Of a DNA stretch of 64,000 bases, positions 46,981 to 55,009 are shown one piece after another; position 1 is the stretch's first letter; each line of letters opens with the position of its first letter. The stretch is taken from assembly GCF_014199535.1 (NCBI RefSeq), contig NZ_JACHNV010000003.1:311289-375288 (forward strand), read 5' to 3'. The position numbers and the translations under genes were made by a program. The notes below the pieces were generated by a model. It worked only from the letters and a program-made list of their open reading frames with translations. It made no database searches and was not told the DNA's origin. Source of the DNA: Hymenobacter latericoloratus. Its GTDB lineage: Bacteria; Bacteroidota; Bacteroidia; Cytophagales; Hymenobacteraceae.

Positions 46981-47481
46981 TTAGGCAGACAACTGGGGTG
47001 GCAGGGGCGTGTCATCCGGCAGCACTTCCGCGCCAGTACCGTGGTCAGGGGCAAGGCGCTTCCAGGTAGCGCGCTTCAGCTCTTCCAGACGTTGCAGCGC
47101 GTCCTGCACGGTAGCATGCTCGCGCAGCCTGTCGAAAAGCCCTGACTTCTGCGCTGCCTTCATTAACTGCTCCACCACCACAGGCAGAATCCAGCCCACC
47201 ACATGCGAGGCCAGCGCCCCGCGCAGTCCCAGGCGCACCAGCAGGCGGGCCGTCATGCGCTCTAGCAGCAGGGTGCGGGCCGCGGGCAGGGCTTTGCTAC
47301 TGAGAAAGTCGCGCACCAGCTGCACGTTTCCTTTCTGCACCTCAGCCCGCAGTACCTCCTGCACCGACTCCAGGGCCGACTGGGCGGCTTTGCGGAACAG
47401 CCGGCCGGTTTGCCAGGCCGCCAGCCCCGTCAGCTGGCCGGCCGTGCGCAGAAAGTGCGGAAATAAGGAGATATTCTTCAT
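46981..47481 (-). CDS. Hypothetical helical protein
   Basis: A 166-residue product from ATG 47481. Predicted helical, with a mildly hydrophobic segment (about 86-105, GALASHVVGWILPVVVEQLM as outline) that could bind a membrane. A Pro-rich acidic C-terminus follows. No family is recognised. It is divergent from the quinone oxidoreductase gene; the 214-base gap on its other side holds only an AT-rich near-palindrome at 46809-46824. Confidence 0.5.
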   Translation of the reverse strand: MKNISLFPHFLRTAGQLTGLAAWQTGRLFRKAAQSALESVQEVLRAEVQKGNVQLVRDFLSSKALPAARTLLLERMTARLLVRLGLRGALASHVVGWILPVVVEQLMKAAQKSGLFDRLREHATVQDALQRLEELKRATWKRLAPDHGTGAEVLPDDTPLPPQLSA

Positions 47482-47596
47482 GCTGCAAGAAACGCAAAAA
47501 GCGGCGGCAAGGGTAAGTCCGCCGTGGCCTGCCTGCCCGGCCCATCGAACTTCCGTCGCGGCGGCTCGTTACTTACCTGTCCTTGTTTTTCTGCCT

Positions 47597-48574
47597 ATGA
47601 ATGCCATAGTCATAACCCAGCCCGGCGGCCCCGAAGTGCTGGAACTCCGCCAGTTGCCGCTGCCGGTGCCCGGCCCGCACGAGGTGCTGCTTCAGGTAGC
47701 CGCCGCCGGCGTCAACCGCCCCGATGTGCTGCTGCGCCAGGGCAAGTATCGCGGCAGCGGCGACGTGAGCGGCCTGGTGCCGGGCCTGGAGGTAGCGGGC
47801 ACAGTGGCGCAGTGCGGCGCGGCCGTAACCCGCTGGCAGCCCGGCGACGCCGTGTGCGCCCTGCTGACTCAGGGCGGCTACGCCGAGTACGCCGCCGTGG
47901 ACGCCCGCCATTGCCTACCCCTGCCCACCGGCTGGACCCCAACCCAGGCCGCCAGCCTGCCCGAAACCGTGTTCACCGTGTGGCACAACGTGTTTCAGCG
48001 GGGCCAGCTGCAACCCCACGAAACGCTGCTGGTGCACGGCGGCAGCAGCGGCATTGGCGTAACGGCCGTGCAGCTGGCCCGGGCCCTGGGCAGTAAAGTA
48101 GCCGCCACGGCGGGCTCTGCGGAAAAGTGCGCGGCCGTGCGGGCCTTAGGGGCCGAGTGGGCCATCAATTACAAGGAAGCCGACTTTGAGGCCATGCTGG
48201 CCGCCGCCGGTGGGGTAGATGTAATTCTGGATATGATAGGGGGCGACTATACCCCGAAAAATCTGCGGCTGCTGCGCGAAGACGGCCGGCTGGTGTTTAT
48301 CAATGCTATGCAGGGTAGCACGGCCTCCTTTAACGCCCTGGAAGTTATGGCCCGCCGCCTGACCATAACCGGCAGCACCCTGCGGCCCCGCTCCGCCGAG
48401 TTTAAGGCGGCTCTGGCGGCGGAAGTAGAGCGCCACGTCTGGCCGCTGCTGGCGGCCGGCAGCGTGCGGCCCGTTATTCATGCTACCCTGCCGCTAACCC
48501 AGGCCGCCGACGCCCACCGCCTGCTGGAAAGCAGCGCCCACATCGGCAAAATTGTGCTAACGGTGCCCGGTTAG
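47597..48574 (+). CDS. NAD(P)H:quinone oxidoreductase (zinc-independent MDR)
   Basis: A 325-residue medium-chain dehydrogenase/reductase. The sequence from ATG 47597 (MNAIVITQPGGPEVLE) matches quinone oxidoreductases. It has the AAAGVNRPDVL segment, the nucleotide-binding HGGSSGIGVTAVQLA and no catalytic-zinc cysteine pattern. It reduces quinones or enals using NADPH, usually in stress defence. The frame is open nearly 600 bases upstream, but that part is antisense to the preceding gene and not coding. Confidence 0.9.
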   Translation: MNAIVITQPGGPEVLELRQLPLPVPGPHEVLLQVAAAGVNRPDVLLRQGKYRGSGDVSGLVPGLEVAGTVAQCGAAVTRWQPGDAVCALLTQGGYAEYAAVDARHCLPLPTGWTPTQAASLPETVFTVWHNVFQRGQLQPHETLLVHGGSSGIGVTAVQLARALGSKVAATAGSAEKCAAVRALGAEWAINYKEADFEAMLAAAGGVDVILDMIGGDYTPKNLRLLREDGRLVFINAMQGSTASFNALEVMARRLTITGSTLRPRSAEFKAALAAEVERHVWPLLAAGSVRPVIHATLPLTQAADAHRLLESSAHIGKIVLTVPG

Positions 48575-48689
48575 GAAGGGCTGACGGCGCACTGCCTGTG
48601 CCGCTACCCCATACAACCCGGCATGCGGCAGAAGCGTTGAGCTTCTGCAAAGCGGCTTTCTGCTTCGCCCACTTCCTATTTTCTTTTGT

Positions 48690-49349
48690 ATGCCTACTGC
48701 TCTGCTTATCGGCGCCACCGGATTGGTTGGCGACCACCTGCTCCGGCAACTGCTGCTCGATGAGCGGTTTGACCGCCTGAAAGTATTTGTCCGCCGTCCT
48801 ACGGGCTACCAGAGTCATAAGCTGGAGGAACACGTAGTGAATTTCGACCAGCCCCAGGCCTGGAGCGAGGACCTGACCGGCGACGTGCTGTTCTCCACGC
48901 TGGGTACTACCCTGCGCCAGGCCGGCAGCCAGGAAGCCCAGTACAAGGTCGATTACACATATCAGTACCGCACGGCCCAGGCGGCGGCGGCCAACGGCGT
49001 GTCATCCTTCGTGCTGGTTTCATCAGCCGGGGCCGATGCCGACTCTTTTGTGTTTTACAACCGCATGAAGGGCGAGCTGGAGCGCGACATCAAGCGCCTG
49101 CCGTTTCGCCGCATCCGGATTCTGCAGCCGGGGGTGCTGGCCGGCGGCCGCCAACAGGTGCGGCTGGGTGAGAAAATAGGGTTGGTGCTGGCCTCAGTGG
49201 TAGGGGCAGTGCCCCCGCTACGCGGCTACCGCCCCATTCATGCCCGTGTGGTGGCCCAGGCCATGATCAACGCCGCCCTCGACGAGGCCCCCGGCGTCAG
49301 CACCGACACGCTGGGCGGCGTGTTCACGCGGGCCGGTGAAACGGCGTAA
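48690..49349 (+). CDS. NAD(P)H-binding atypical SDR
   Basis: A 219-residue protein of the atypical short-chain reductase group. The cofactor loop GATGLVGDHLL begins at about residue 8, and the VSSAGAD and YNRMKGELE motifs supply the usual Ser and Tyr-x3-Lys-like residues. Relatives include HTATIP2-like and YbjT-like proteins. Substrate unknown. It lies 115 bases after the quinone oxidoreductase gene. A terminator follows. Confidence 0.82.
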   Translation: MPTALLIGATGLVGDHLLRQLLLDERFDRLKVFVRRPTGYQSHKLEEHVVNFDQPQAWSEDLTGDVLFSTLGTTLRQAGSQEAQYKVDYTYQYRTAQAAAANGVSSFVLVSSAGADADSFVFYNRMKGELERDIKRLPFRRIRILQPGVLAGGRQQVRLGEKIGLVLASVVGAVPPLRGYRPIHARVVAQAMINAALDEAPGVSTDTLGGVFTRAGETA

Positions 49350-49367
49350 CCTGTCATTTGTATGCAC

Positions 49368-49397
49368 AAAAAAGCCCGCTACCTGGCGGGCTTTTTT
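49368..49397. terminator. Bidirectional terminator
   Basis: Perfect 12-base arms (49368-49379 and 49386-49397) with A and T runs lie between convergent genes. Confidence 0.9.
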
Positions 49398-49421
49398 ATA
49401 GATAGAATCTTCAACAGCACA

Positions 49422-50045
49422 CTAGGCCCGCTTCCACTTAATGGTGCAGCCAATGGCTTTGGTGGAGTTAACCGAAGCGGGCTTGCCGGCCATGATGTCG
49501 GTCAGGGCGTTTTCCAGGTACTTGGTTTTCACCTGCTTGGCGTCTTCGGAGTTGTCGTCGATGGCCCCGATGTAGCTCACCACAAAGTCATTGCCCTGGC
49601 GGGTGAGTACGTAGAGGTGGGGCGTGCGGGTAGCGCCGTACTGCCGGGCTACCTGCTGGGTTTCGTCCTGGAGGTAGGGGAAGGCGTATTTCTTGTCCTT
49701 GGCCCGCTTCTGCATGTCGGCGAAGGAGTCGCCGGGGGCCACGGCGGGGTCGTTGGGGTTAATAGCCACCACGGGGTAGCCCTGGGCGGCATATTTGGTA
49801 TTCAGGTCGATGATGCGCTGCTCGTAGGCCTTGGCGTAGGGGCAGGTGTTGCAGGTGAATACCACAATGTAGCCTTTGGCGGCCTTGTTATCAGCCAACG
49901 ATACCATCTTGCCGTCCACGTTCCGGAGCTTAAAGTCGGCGGCTTTATCACCCACCTGGTACCCGTCGGCCGCCGGCCGAAGCACAATGAAGCTGCTCAG
50001 GGCCAGCACCAGGCAAGCCGCCAGAAAAGGAAGAAGCTTTTTCAT
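49422..50045 (-). CDS. Exported AhpC/TSA-type thioredoxin-fold protein
   Basis: A 207-residue precursor with an N-terminal signal or anchor (about 1-22). The thioredoxin fold carries the dithiol C65-N-T-C68 directly followed by proline, then the cis-proline turn ATRTPHLYVL. It resembles the redoxin group seen next to TlpA in Bacteroidota. It probably acts as a periplasmic reductase or peroxidase. It lies 62 bases downstream of the TlpA-like gene on the same strand, so the two form an exported redox pair. Confidence 0.85.
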   Translation of the reverse strand: MKKLLPFLAACLVLALSSFIVLRPAADGYQVGDKAADFKLRNVDGKMVSLADNKAAKGYIVVFTCNTCPYAKAYEQRIIDLNTKYAAQGYPVVAINPNDPAVAPGDSFADMQKRAKDKKYAFPYLQDETQQVARQYGATRTPHLYVLTRQGNDFVVSYIGAIDDNSEDAKQVKTKYLENALTDIMAGKPASVNSTKAIGCTIKWKRA

Positions 50046-50107
50046 AAGATGACTGGAAAAAAGGTGAAGAATTGGAGTGTCGTTCCGCGCTAAGCGAGAA
50101 ATGACAG

Positions 50108-50602
50108 TTAGTTCACAAAAGCCTGCAGCTGCTTCTGCAACTCTTCGGCCGACATTTCCTGCTCAAACGTGGCCCGCTTGTGCTTGGCGTTGTTCAGGAT
50201 GATGGTAAACGGCAGGGCCCCGGTCCATTTGGTATCTACCTTGTCAAGATAGGTATTCGGGTCGGTTTCATTGAGCAGCACCACTTCTGATTTCAAGCCC
50301 CGCTTCTGCACGAAGGGCTTTACCTTCTTGTCGAGCTGGGAGGCGTAGTCCATGCTCACCAGCAGCACTTTTACTTTCTGCTTGGCGTAGGTGGTCGTGA
50401 GCTGGTCGAAGTGGGGCAGCTCCTTCACGCAGGGGGCGCACCAGGTAGCCCAAAAATTGACCACGTAGGTCGTGTCGGTGGGGCGGCTCAGGCGCTTCTG
50501 CAGCTCTGGCAGCTTAATAACATCCACTTTCTGGGCCTGTCCTGGTAAGGCTAGCAGAAGGAAAGCAGCCGCCAGAATAAGGGATTTGAGTTGGTTCATC
50601 AT
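50108..50602 (-). CDS. TlpA-like exported thioredoxin
   Basis: A 164-residue precursor. ATG 50602 (or the adjacent ATG 50599) gives a signal peptide ending LPGQA-Q. The active site W54-C55-A-P-C58 is the TlpA/ResA motif, with the cis-proline in GALPFTIIL. It reduces disulfides in the periplasm, for example in cytochrome c or envelope protein maturation. The reading frame is open 41 codons further upstream, but that part overlaps an intergenic repeat. Confidence 0.88.
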   Translation of the reverse strand: MMNQLKSLILAAAFLLLALPGQAQKVDVIKLPELQKRLSRPTDTTYVVNFWATWCAPCVKELPHFDQLTTTYAKQKVKVLLVSMDYASQLDKKVKPFVQKRGLKSEVVLLNETDPNTYLDKVDTKWTGALPFTIILNNAKHKRATFEQEMSAEELQKQLQAFVN

Positions 50603-50658
50603 GGAGAGAGGGGTAGGAGTTAGGCTAAAGACAGTTGAGTCGGCCAGAAGTTGCGAAC

Positions 50659-50839
50659 GGGTAGGGGCGGGGCTCGTCCCCGCCCAAACGCAAGCACGAA
50701 ACCAGGGGCCTAGCAGGCACGGCAAAGTATGGGCAAAGCTCGTCCCTGCTTAGCTATTGGCACGAAATCAGCCTGAAGGTATGTATGAAATCGGTGGTGT
50801 GGCGCGCCTGGCGGGCGGGGACAAGCCCCGCCCCTACCC
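50659..50839. repeat. 181-bp element with GC-rich terminal inverted repeats
   Basis: The 27-base ends (50659-50685 and 50813-50839) are inverted copies with one mismatch. Each end is itself a hairpin (GGGCGGGG with CCCCGCCC). The interior has the direct repeat GCACGAAAYCAG (50694-50705 and 50760-50771) and a weaker copy of the end near 50730. No coding frame. It ends 24 bases before the ispG -7 box. MITE-like or REP-like. Confidence 0.75.
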
Positions 50840-50863
50840 CTAGGCGGAGCACAAACCTTCCGT

Positions 50864-50871
50864 TACCTTTG
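50864..50871 (+). promoter_or_regulatory. -7 box of ispG
   Basis: TACCTTTG lies 32 bases before ATG 50904 and 24 bases after the inverted-repeat element. Confidence 0.65.
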
Positions 50872-50903
50872 TTATTCCTCTGCAAACGCCTCCCCATTGG
50901 GTT

Positions 50904-52958
50904 ATGAATAAGATCTATTGCCCCAGCCTCACTGAATACAAGCGCCGCTTATCCCGCGAAGTCCAGCTCGGCGACCTGCCCATGGGCGGGCTCAACCCCA
51001 TTCGGGTGCAGAGCATGACCACCGTGGATACCATGGATACGCTGGGCTCGGTGGAGCAAACCCTGCGCATGGTAGAGGCCGGCTGCGAGTACGTGCGCAT
51101 CACGGCGCCCAGCGTGAAGGAGGCCCAAAACCTGCTGGAAATCAAGAAGGAGCTGCGCAAGCGCGGCTGCAACGTGCCCCTCATTGCTGATATTCACTTT
51201 ACGCCCAACGCTGCGGAGCTGGCCGCTCGCATCGTGGAGAAAGTGCGCGTGAACCCCGGCAACTACGCCGACAAAAAGAAGTTCGACGTCATTGAGTACA
51301 CCGACGCTACCTACGCCGCCGAGGTGGAGCGCATCCGGGAGCGGTTCCGGCCGTTGGTGCAAATCTGCAAGCAGTACGGCACCGCCATGCGCATCGGCAC
51401 CAACCACGGCTCTTTGTCGGACCGGATTCTGAGCCGCTACGGCGATACCCCGCTGGGTATGGTGGAGTCGGCGCTGGAGTTTCTGCGTCTCTGCGAAGAG
51501 GAAAATTACTACAACGTGGTCTTGAGCATGAAGGCCAGCAACACCCAGGTGATGGTGCAGGCCTACCGCCTGTTGGTGCAGAAGCTCGACGAGGAAGGCC
51601 TGCAGCCCTACCCCCTGCACTTGGGCGTAACCGAAGCCGGCGAAGCGGAAGATGGCCGTATCAAGAGCGCCGTGGGCATCGGCACGCTGCTGGAAGATGG
51701 CCTCGGCGACACCGTGCGCGTGTCACTCACCGAAGCGCCCGAAGCCGAAGCGCCCGTAGCCCGCGCCCTGATTGACCGCTACACTACCCGCGCCCAGGAG
51801 GCCAAACCTATTGCCCCGCTAACCGACGATTTTACCTCGGGAGCTACGGCCGGGGCGCACGAGTTCAAGCCCGAACTGATCAGCAACGACGCCGCTCTGT
51901 CGCCGATTGACCCCTTCCAGTACCACCGCCGCGTTACGCGCGAGGTGCTGAACCTGGGCGGGCAAAACGTGCCGCGGGTAATGGCCGACCTCTCGCGCCT
52001 GCCGGGCCTGGAGTACGCCGACCTGCGCGCCGCCGGCCACCTCTACTCGGCCTTCCTCGACAAGTTCCAGATGAACGACCTCGGGGCCGACTACGTGTAC
52101 TCGGGCCAGCAACCCATTCCGTTTATGCTGCCCAACGGCCTGAAGGAGGTAGTGGATTATTCTGCCTGGCTGGATGGTGGCCAGCGCCCCGAGCATTACC
52201 CCGTGCTCACGCCGACCGAGTACGCCGCGGCCGGCGCCCGGCACCCGGAGCTGAACTTCGTGTTTCAGAACCTGGCTTCGCTCACGCCCGCGGCCCTGGA
52301 GCAGCTGCGCCAGGATGCGACGGCCGTACTCATCCTGCACACGGATAACGCCCACGCCATGCCGGAAATCCGGCGGGCCTTCTTCCGGCTGCTGCATAGC
52401 GGCGTCACGAACCCCGTACTCATCAACCGCCAGTACCCCGCCCTCACGCCCGAGCAAACCCAGCTCTACGCCGCCACCGACGTGGGCGGTTTGCTCCTCG
52501 ATGGCCTCGGCGACGGGGTAGTGCTGAGCACGGAGCTGCTGCCCGAGCGCTCGAAAGCCGAGTGGCTCCAGACCATCGACCAGCTCAATCAGCTCTCCTT
52601 CGGAATTCTGCAGGCGGCGCGCACCCGCATGAGCAAGACGGAGTACATCAGCTGCCCCAGCTGCGGCCGTACCCTGTTTGATCTGCAGGAAACCACCGCC
52701 ATGATCCGCAAGCGCACTGACCACCTGAAGGGCGTGAAAATCGGCATTATGGGCTGCATCGTGAACGGCCCCGGCGAAATGGCCGACGCCGACTACGGCT
52801 ACGTGGGCGTGGGTAAAGGCAAAATTGCCCTCTACCGCGGCCAGGAAGTCATCAAGAAATCCGTGCCCGAAGAACGCGCAGTAGATGAGCTGATTGAACT
52901 GATGCGCGAGGATGGGAAATGGGTGGAAAAGGAGGTTATGGAGCCGGTGGTGGGGTAG
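50904..52958 (+). CDS. ispG: (E)-4-hydroxy-3-methylbut-2-enyl-diphosphate synthase, large form
   Basis: It converts methylerythritol cyclodiphosphate to HMBPP in the MEP pathway to isoprenoids. At 684 residues it is the large type with an inserted domain (about 300-560), known from plants, Chlamydiae and Bacteroidota, between the N-terminal TIM barrel and the C-terminal iron-sulfur domain. The cluster ligands C584, C587 and C618 and the following E625 (NGPGE) are all present. It stands alone between two intergenic repeat elements. Confidence 0.96.
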   Translation: MNKIYCPSLTEYKRRLSREVQLGDLPMGGLNPIRVQSMTTVDTMDTLGSVEQTLRMVEAGCEYVRITAPSVKEAQNLLEIKKELRKRGCNVPLIADIHFTPNAAELAARIVEKVRVNPGNYADKKKFDVIEYTDATYAAEVERIRERFRPLVQICKQYGTAMRIGTNHGSLSDRILSRYGDTPLGMVESALEFLRLCEEENYYNVVLSMKASNTQVMVQAYRLLVQKLDEEGLQPYPLHLGVTEAGEAEDGRIKSAVGIGTLLEDGLGDTVRVSLTEAPEAEAPVARALIDRYTTRAQEAKPIAPLTDDFTSGATAGAHEFKPELISNDAALSPIDPFQYHRRVTREVLNLGGQNVPRVMADLSRLPGLEYADLRAAGHLYSAFLDKFQMNDLGADYVYSGQQPIPFMLPNGLKEVVDYSAWLDGGQRPEHYPVLTPTEYAAAGARHPELNFVFQNLASLTPAALEQLRQDATAVLILHTDNAHAMPEIRRAFFRLLHSGVTNPVLINRQYPALTPEQTQLYAATDVGGLLLDGLGDGVVLSTELLPERSKAEWLQTIDQLNQLSFGILQAARTRMSKTEYISCPSCGRTLFDLQETTAMIRKRTDHLKGVKIGIMGCIVNGPGEMADADYGYVGVGKGKIALYRGQEVIKKSVPEERAVDELIELMREDGKWVEKEVMEPVVG

Positions 52959-52971
52959 GTTCCCGCACGTT

Positions 52972-53063
52972 TGTCATGCTGAGCGCAGTCGAAGCATCTC
53001 TACTGGCTATCCCGGTCGTGAGGGCGAAACGGTAGAGATGCTTCGGCTGCGCTCAGCATGACA
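52972..53063. repeat. Intergenic inverted repeat, CTGAGCG family (copy 1)
   Basis: The 32-base arms (52972-53003 and 53032-53063) are inverted copies with one mismatch around a 28-base loop. The arm begins TGTCATGCTGAGCGCAG. It could also end the ispG transcript. It belongs to the same type as 56791-56872 and 57637-57735. Confidence 0.8.
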
Positions 53064-53090
53064 GGCCTATTTTAGTTTGATTCTTCAGGT

Positions 53091-53537
53091 ATGGAAGAAA
53101 TTACAATTCAAGGGGAAAGTGGTAGCTTTCTACATATAGATCTTATTGAGGTATACGGGTTCCCATATGAAACTTGCTTTTGGGGTGGTTATGAGGTTCG
53201 GGCTGTTATTGAAATAAAGTCGGGTGGTTTTGAAGCATATTCAACTCTGTGGCTATCAACCGGCGAGCTATACACTTTTTACAATTCTTTAAAAGAGTGT
53301 AATGAGCGACTCAAAGGTGAGGTAAAACTGACTACTAGCGATAGTAATCTAGAGCTTGTAGTTCGCTATGATATCCAAGGCTTGGCTGCTGTTACAGGAA
53401 AATTCCGCGCCTCTGATTTTGATGGAAATGAACTGCAGTTTAAATACACTACTGACCAATCCTATATCCAGGCAACAATTACAGACTTGAAAAGGATTGT
53501 CGCTAAATACGGTGACATGAAAGGAGCTACGAATTAA
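53091..53537 (+). CDS. Orphan WapI-like immunity-type protein
   Basis: A 148-residue cytoplasmic protein whose gene is clearly AT-richer than its neighbours (about 40% GC by eye). It is a small all-beta/alpha protein with WLSTGELYTFYNSL and LELVVRYDIQGL. These recall the WapI family of immunity proteins that neutralise polymorphic toxins. No toxin, VgrG or Rhs gene is adjacent. It starts 27 bases after an inverted repeat. Likely recently acquired; the family call is tentative. Confidence 0.55.
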   Translation: MEEITIQGESGSFLHIDLIEVYGFPYETCFWGGYEVRAVIEIKSGGFEAYSTLWLSTGELYTFYNSLKECNERLKGEVKLTTSDSNLELVVRYDIQGLAAVTGKFRASDFDGNELQFKYTTDQSYIQATITDLKRIVAKYGDMKGATN

Positions 53538-53569
53538 AACATCCGCGCCGCTCATCCGTCTGCTTCTCC

Positions 53570-54265
53570 ATGAAACTACGTGTGATAGTAACCGGCACGA
53601 CCGGCATGGTGGGGGAGGGTGTGCTGCTGGAATGTTTGAATAGCCCCGAGGTGGAGCAGGTACTGTCCGTGAGCCGCAAACCCAGCGGCCGGCAGCATCC
53701 AAAGCTGCGGGAAATTCTGCACGCTGATTTCCAGGACCTCACGCCTATTCAGGACCAGTTGGCAGGCTACAACGCCTGCTTTTTCTGCCTGGGCGTGTCG
53801 TCGATGGGGATGAAGGAGCCGGAGTACCGCCGCCTCACCTACGACCTGACCCTGCACTTCGCCCACACGCTGCTACCCCGCAACCCCGGCTTAACCTTCT
53901 GCTACGTGTCGGGCGCCGGCACCGATGGCACCCTGCAAAGCCGGCAGATGTGGGCGCGGGTGAAAGGAGAAACCGAAAACGCCCTGCAGCAGCTCGGTTT
54001 CCAGGATGCCTATATGTTCCGGCCGGGTTTCATGAAGGCCACGCCGGGCCAGCAGCACGTGCTATCGTACTACAAGTATTTCGACTGGCTGTACCCGGTG
54101 CTGCGGGCCGTAACGCCCAAGTACGTTTCCACGCTGGCCGAAGTAGGGCAGGCCATGATTCGGGTGGCCCAACACGGGTATCTGCGCAAGGTGCTGGAAG
54201 TGCCGGATATTGTAGCGCTAGCTAACCTGCAGCAGCGGCAGGGTTCACCGGTTTCGGAGGGGTAG
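53570..54265 (+). CDS. NAD-dependent epimerase/dehydratase-like protein
   Basis: A 231-residue atypical SDR with the cofactor loop TGTTGMVGEG (about 8-17), FFCLGVSSMG, CYVSGAGTDGT and RPGFMKAT. It is related to HTATIP2-like and YbjT-like oxidoreductases and similar in kind to the gene at 48690-49349, though clearly a different sequence. Substrate unknown. GC returns to the genome norm, which contrasts with the AT-rich gene 32 bases upstream. Confidence 0.8.
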   Translation: MKLRVIVTGTTGMVGEGVLLECLNSPEVEQVLSVSRKPSGRQHPKLREILHADFQDLTPIQDQLAGYNACFFCLGVSSMGMKEPEYRRLTYDLTLHFAHTLLPRNPGLTFCYVSGAGTDGTLQSRQMWARVKGETENALQQLGFQDAYMFRPGFMKATPGQQHVLSYYKYFDWLYPVLRAVTPKYVSTLAEVGQAMIRVAQHGYLRKVLEVPDIVALANLQQRQGSPVSEG

Positions 54266-54276
54266 GGCCAGAACAG

Positions 54277-54315
54277 CTCTGCGTTCCTCTGCGCTCTCCT
54301 TCGCGCTCCTCTGCG
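54277..54315. repeat. Short direct repeats of CTCTGCG
   Basis: CTCTGCG occurs three times (54277, 54287 and 54309) in 39 bases, with a related TTCGCG between. Low-complexity intergenic repeat. Confidence 0.5.
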
Positions 54316-54352
54316 GGAACCACCACCCGCCGGCACCACCAGAACCGTCCGC

Positions 54353-54808
54353 TTATTTACACTTCTCCTTACGGCGGGTGTCGATGACGTGAGCAATTTT
54401 CCAGCCCTCGGCCAGCTTTACCAGCTGAAACGAGTTGTAACCGCAGTGGCTGAAGGTGTTGCCCAGGTAGAACTCGTAGGGCGTCCAGACGCTGGCCAGG
54501 TTAGCATCAATCAGCACTTTATCAAAGGTGATGCGCTCATCATAGACCTCCTGGTGCGGGGTGCCCACCATCTTCACGAAGCTCGCCGGATTATCGGGCC
54601 GTAGCTGGATTTGGCCGCCTTTGGTACTGATAGTATGAAACACGGCGCCGGGAGCCAGCGTGGCCCGTACCATGGTGCTGTCGCCCTTGCGCATGCCCTC
54701 AAAAAAGGTCTGGATGGTGCGCTTCACCGCCTCTGTTTCGTTGGCGGGCTTTTGGGCGAAGGCTGGGGCAGCGGCAGCCAGCAGGCAGGGGAGTAGCAAA
54801 TGTTTCAT
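54353..54808 (-). CDS. Exported SnoaL/NTF2-like protein
   Basis: A 151-residue precursor with a signal peptide cleaved at AFA-Q. The mature part has the NTF2-like pattern: helix VKRTIQTFFEGMRKGD, then strands including VWTPYEFYLG and FQLVKLAEGWKIAHV. This matches DUF4440/SnoaL-type proteins, which may bind or isomerise small molecules. Periplasmic. Convergent with the epimerase-like gene. Confidence 0.8.
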   Translation of the reverse strand: MKHLLLPCLLAAAAPAFAQKPANETEAVKRTIQTFFEGMRKGDSTMVRATLAPGAVFHTISTKGGQIQLRPDNPASFVKMVGTPHQEVYDERITFDKVLIDANLASVWTPYEFYLGNTFSHCGYNSFQLVKLAEGWKIAHVIDTRRKEKCK

Positions 54809-54956
54809 GGGGTAGGGAAGTTAGGTAGAGGTAGAGACACAGAAGGTCTGCCTGGCGTTGCGGACACCAACAAGCGCAGCTATCAGGCTTGAAGTGAGTT
54901 GCCGCTAGGCCAGTGGTAAAATTATGGGCTACCCCCTTGTAGCGGCTCAAACAGGC

Positions 54957-54964
54957 TATTTTTG
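54957..54964 (+). promoter_or_regulatory. -7 box of the acyl-CoA synthetase gene
   Basis: TATTTTTG lies 45 bases before ATG 55010. A TTG at 54937-54939 is 17 bases upstream of it. Confidence 0.6.
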
Positions 54965-55009
54965 CGGGAGCAAGGAATCCAACTGTAGCCCTTGCTCGTT
55001 TGCTTTTGC

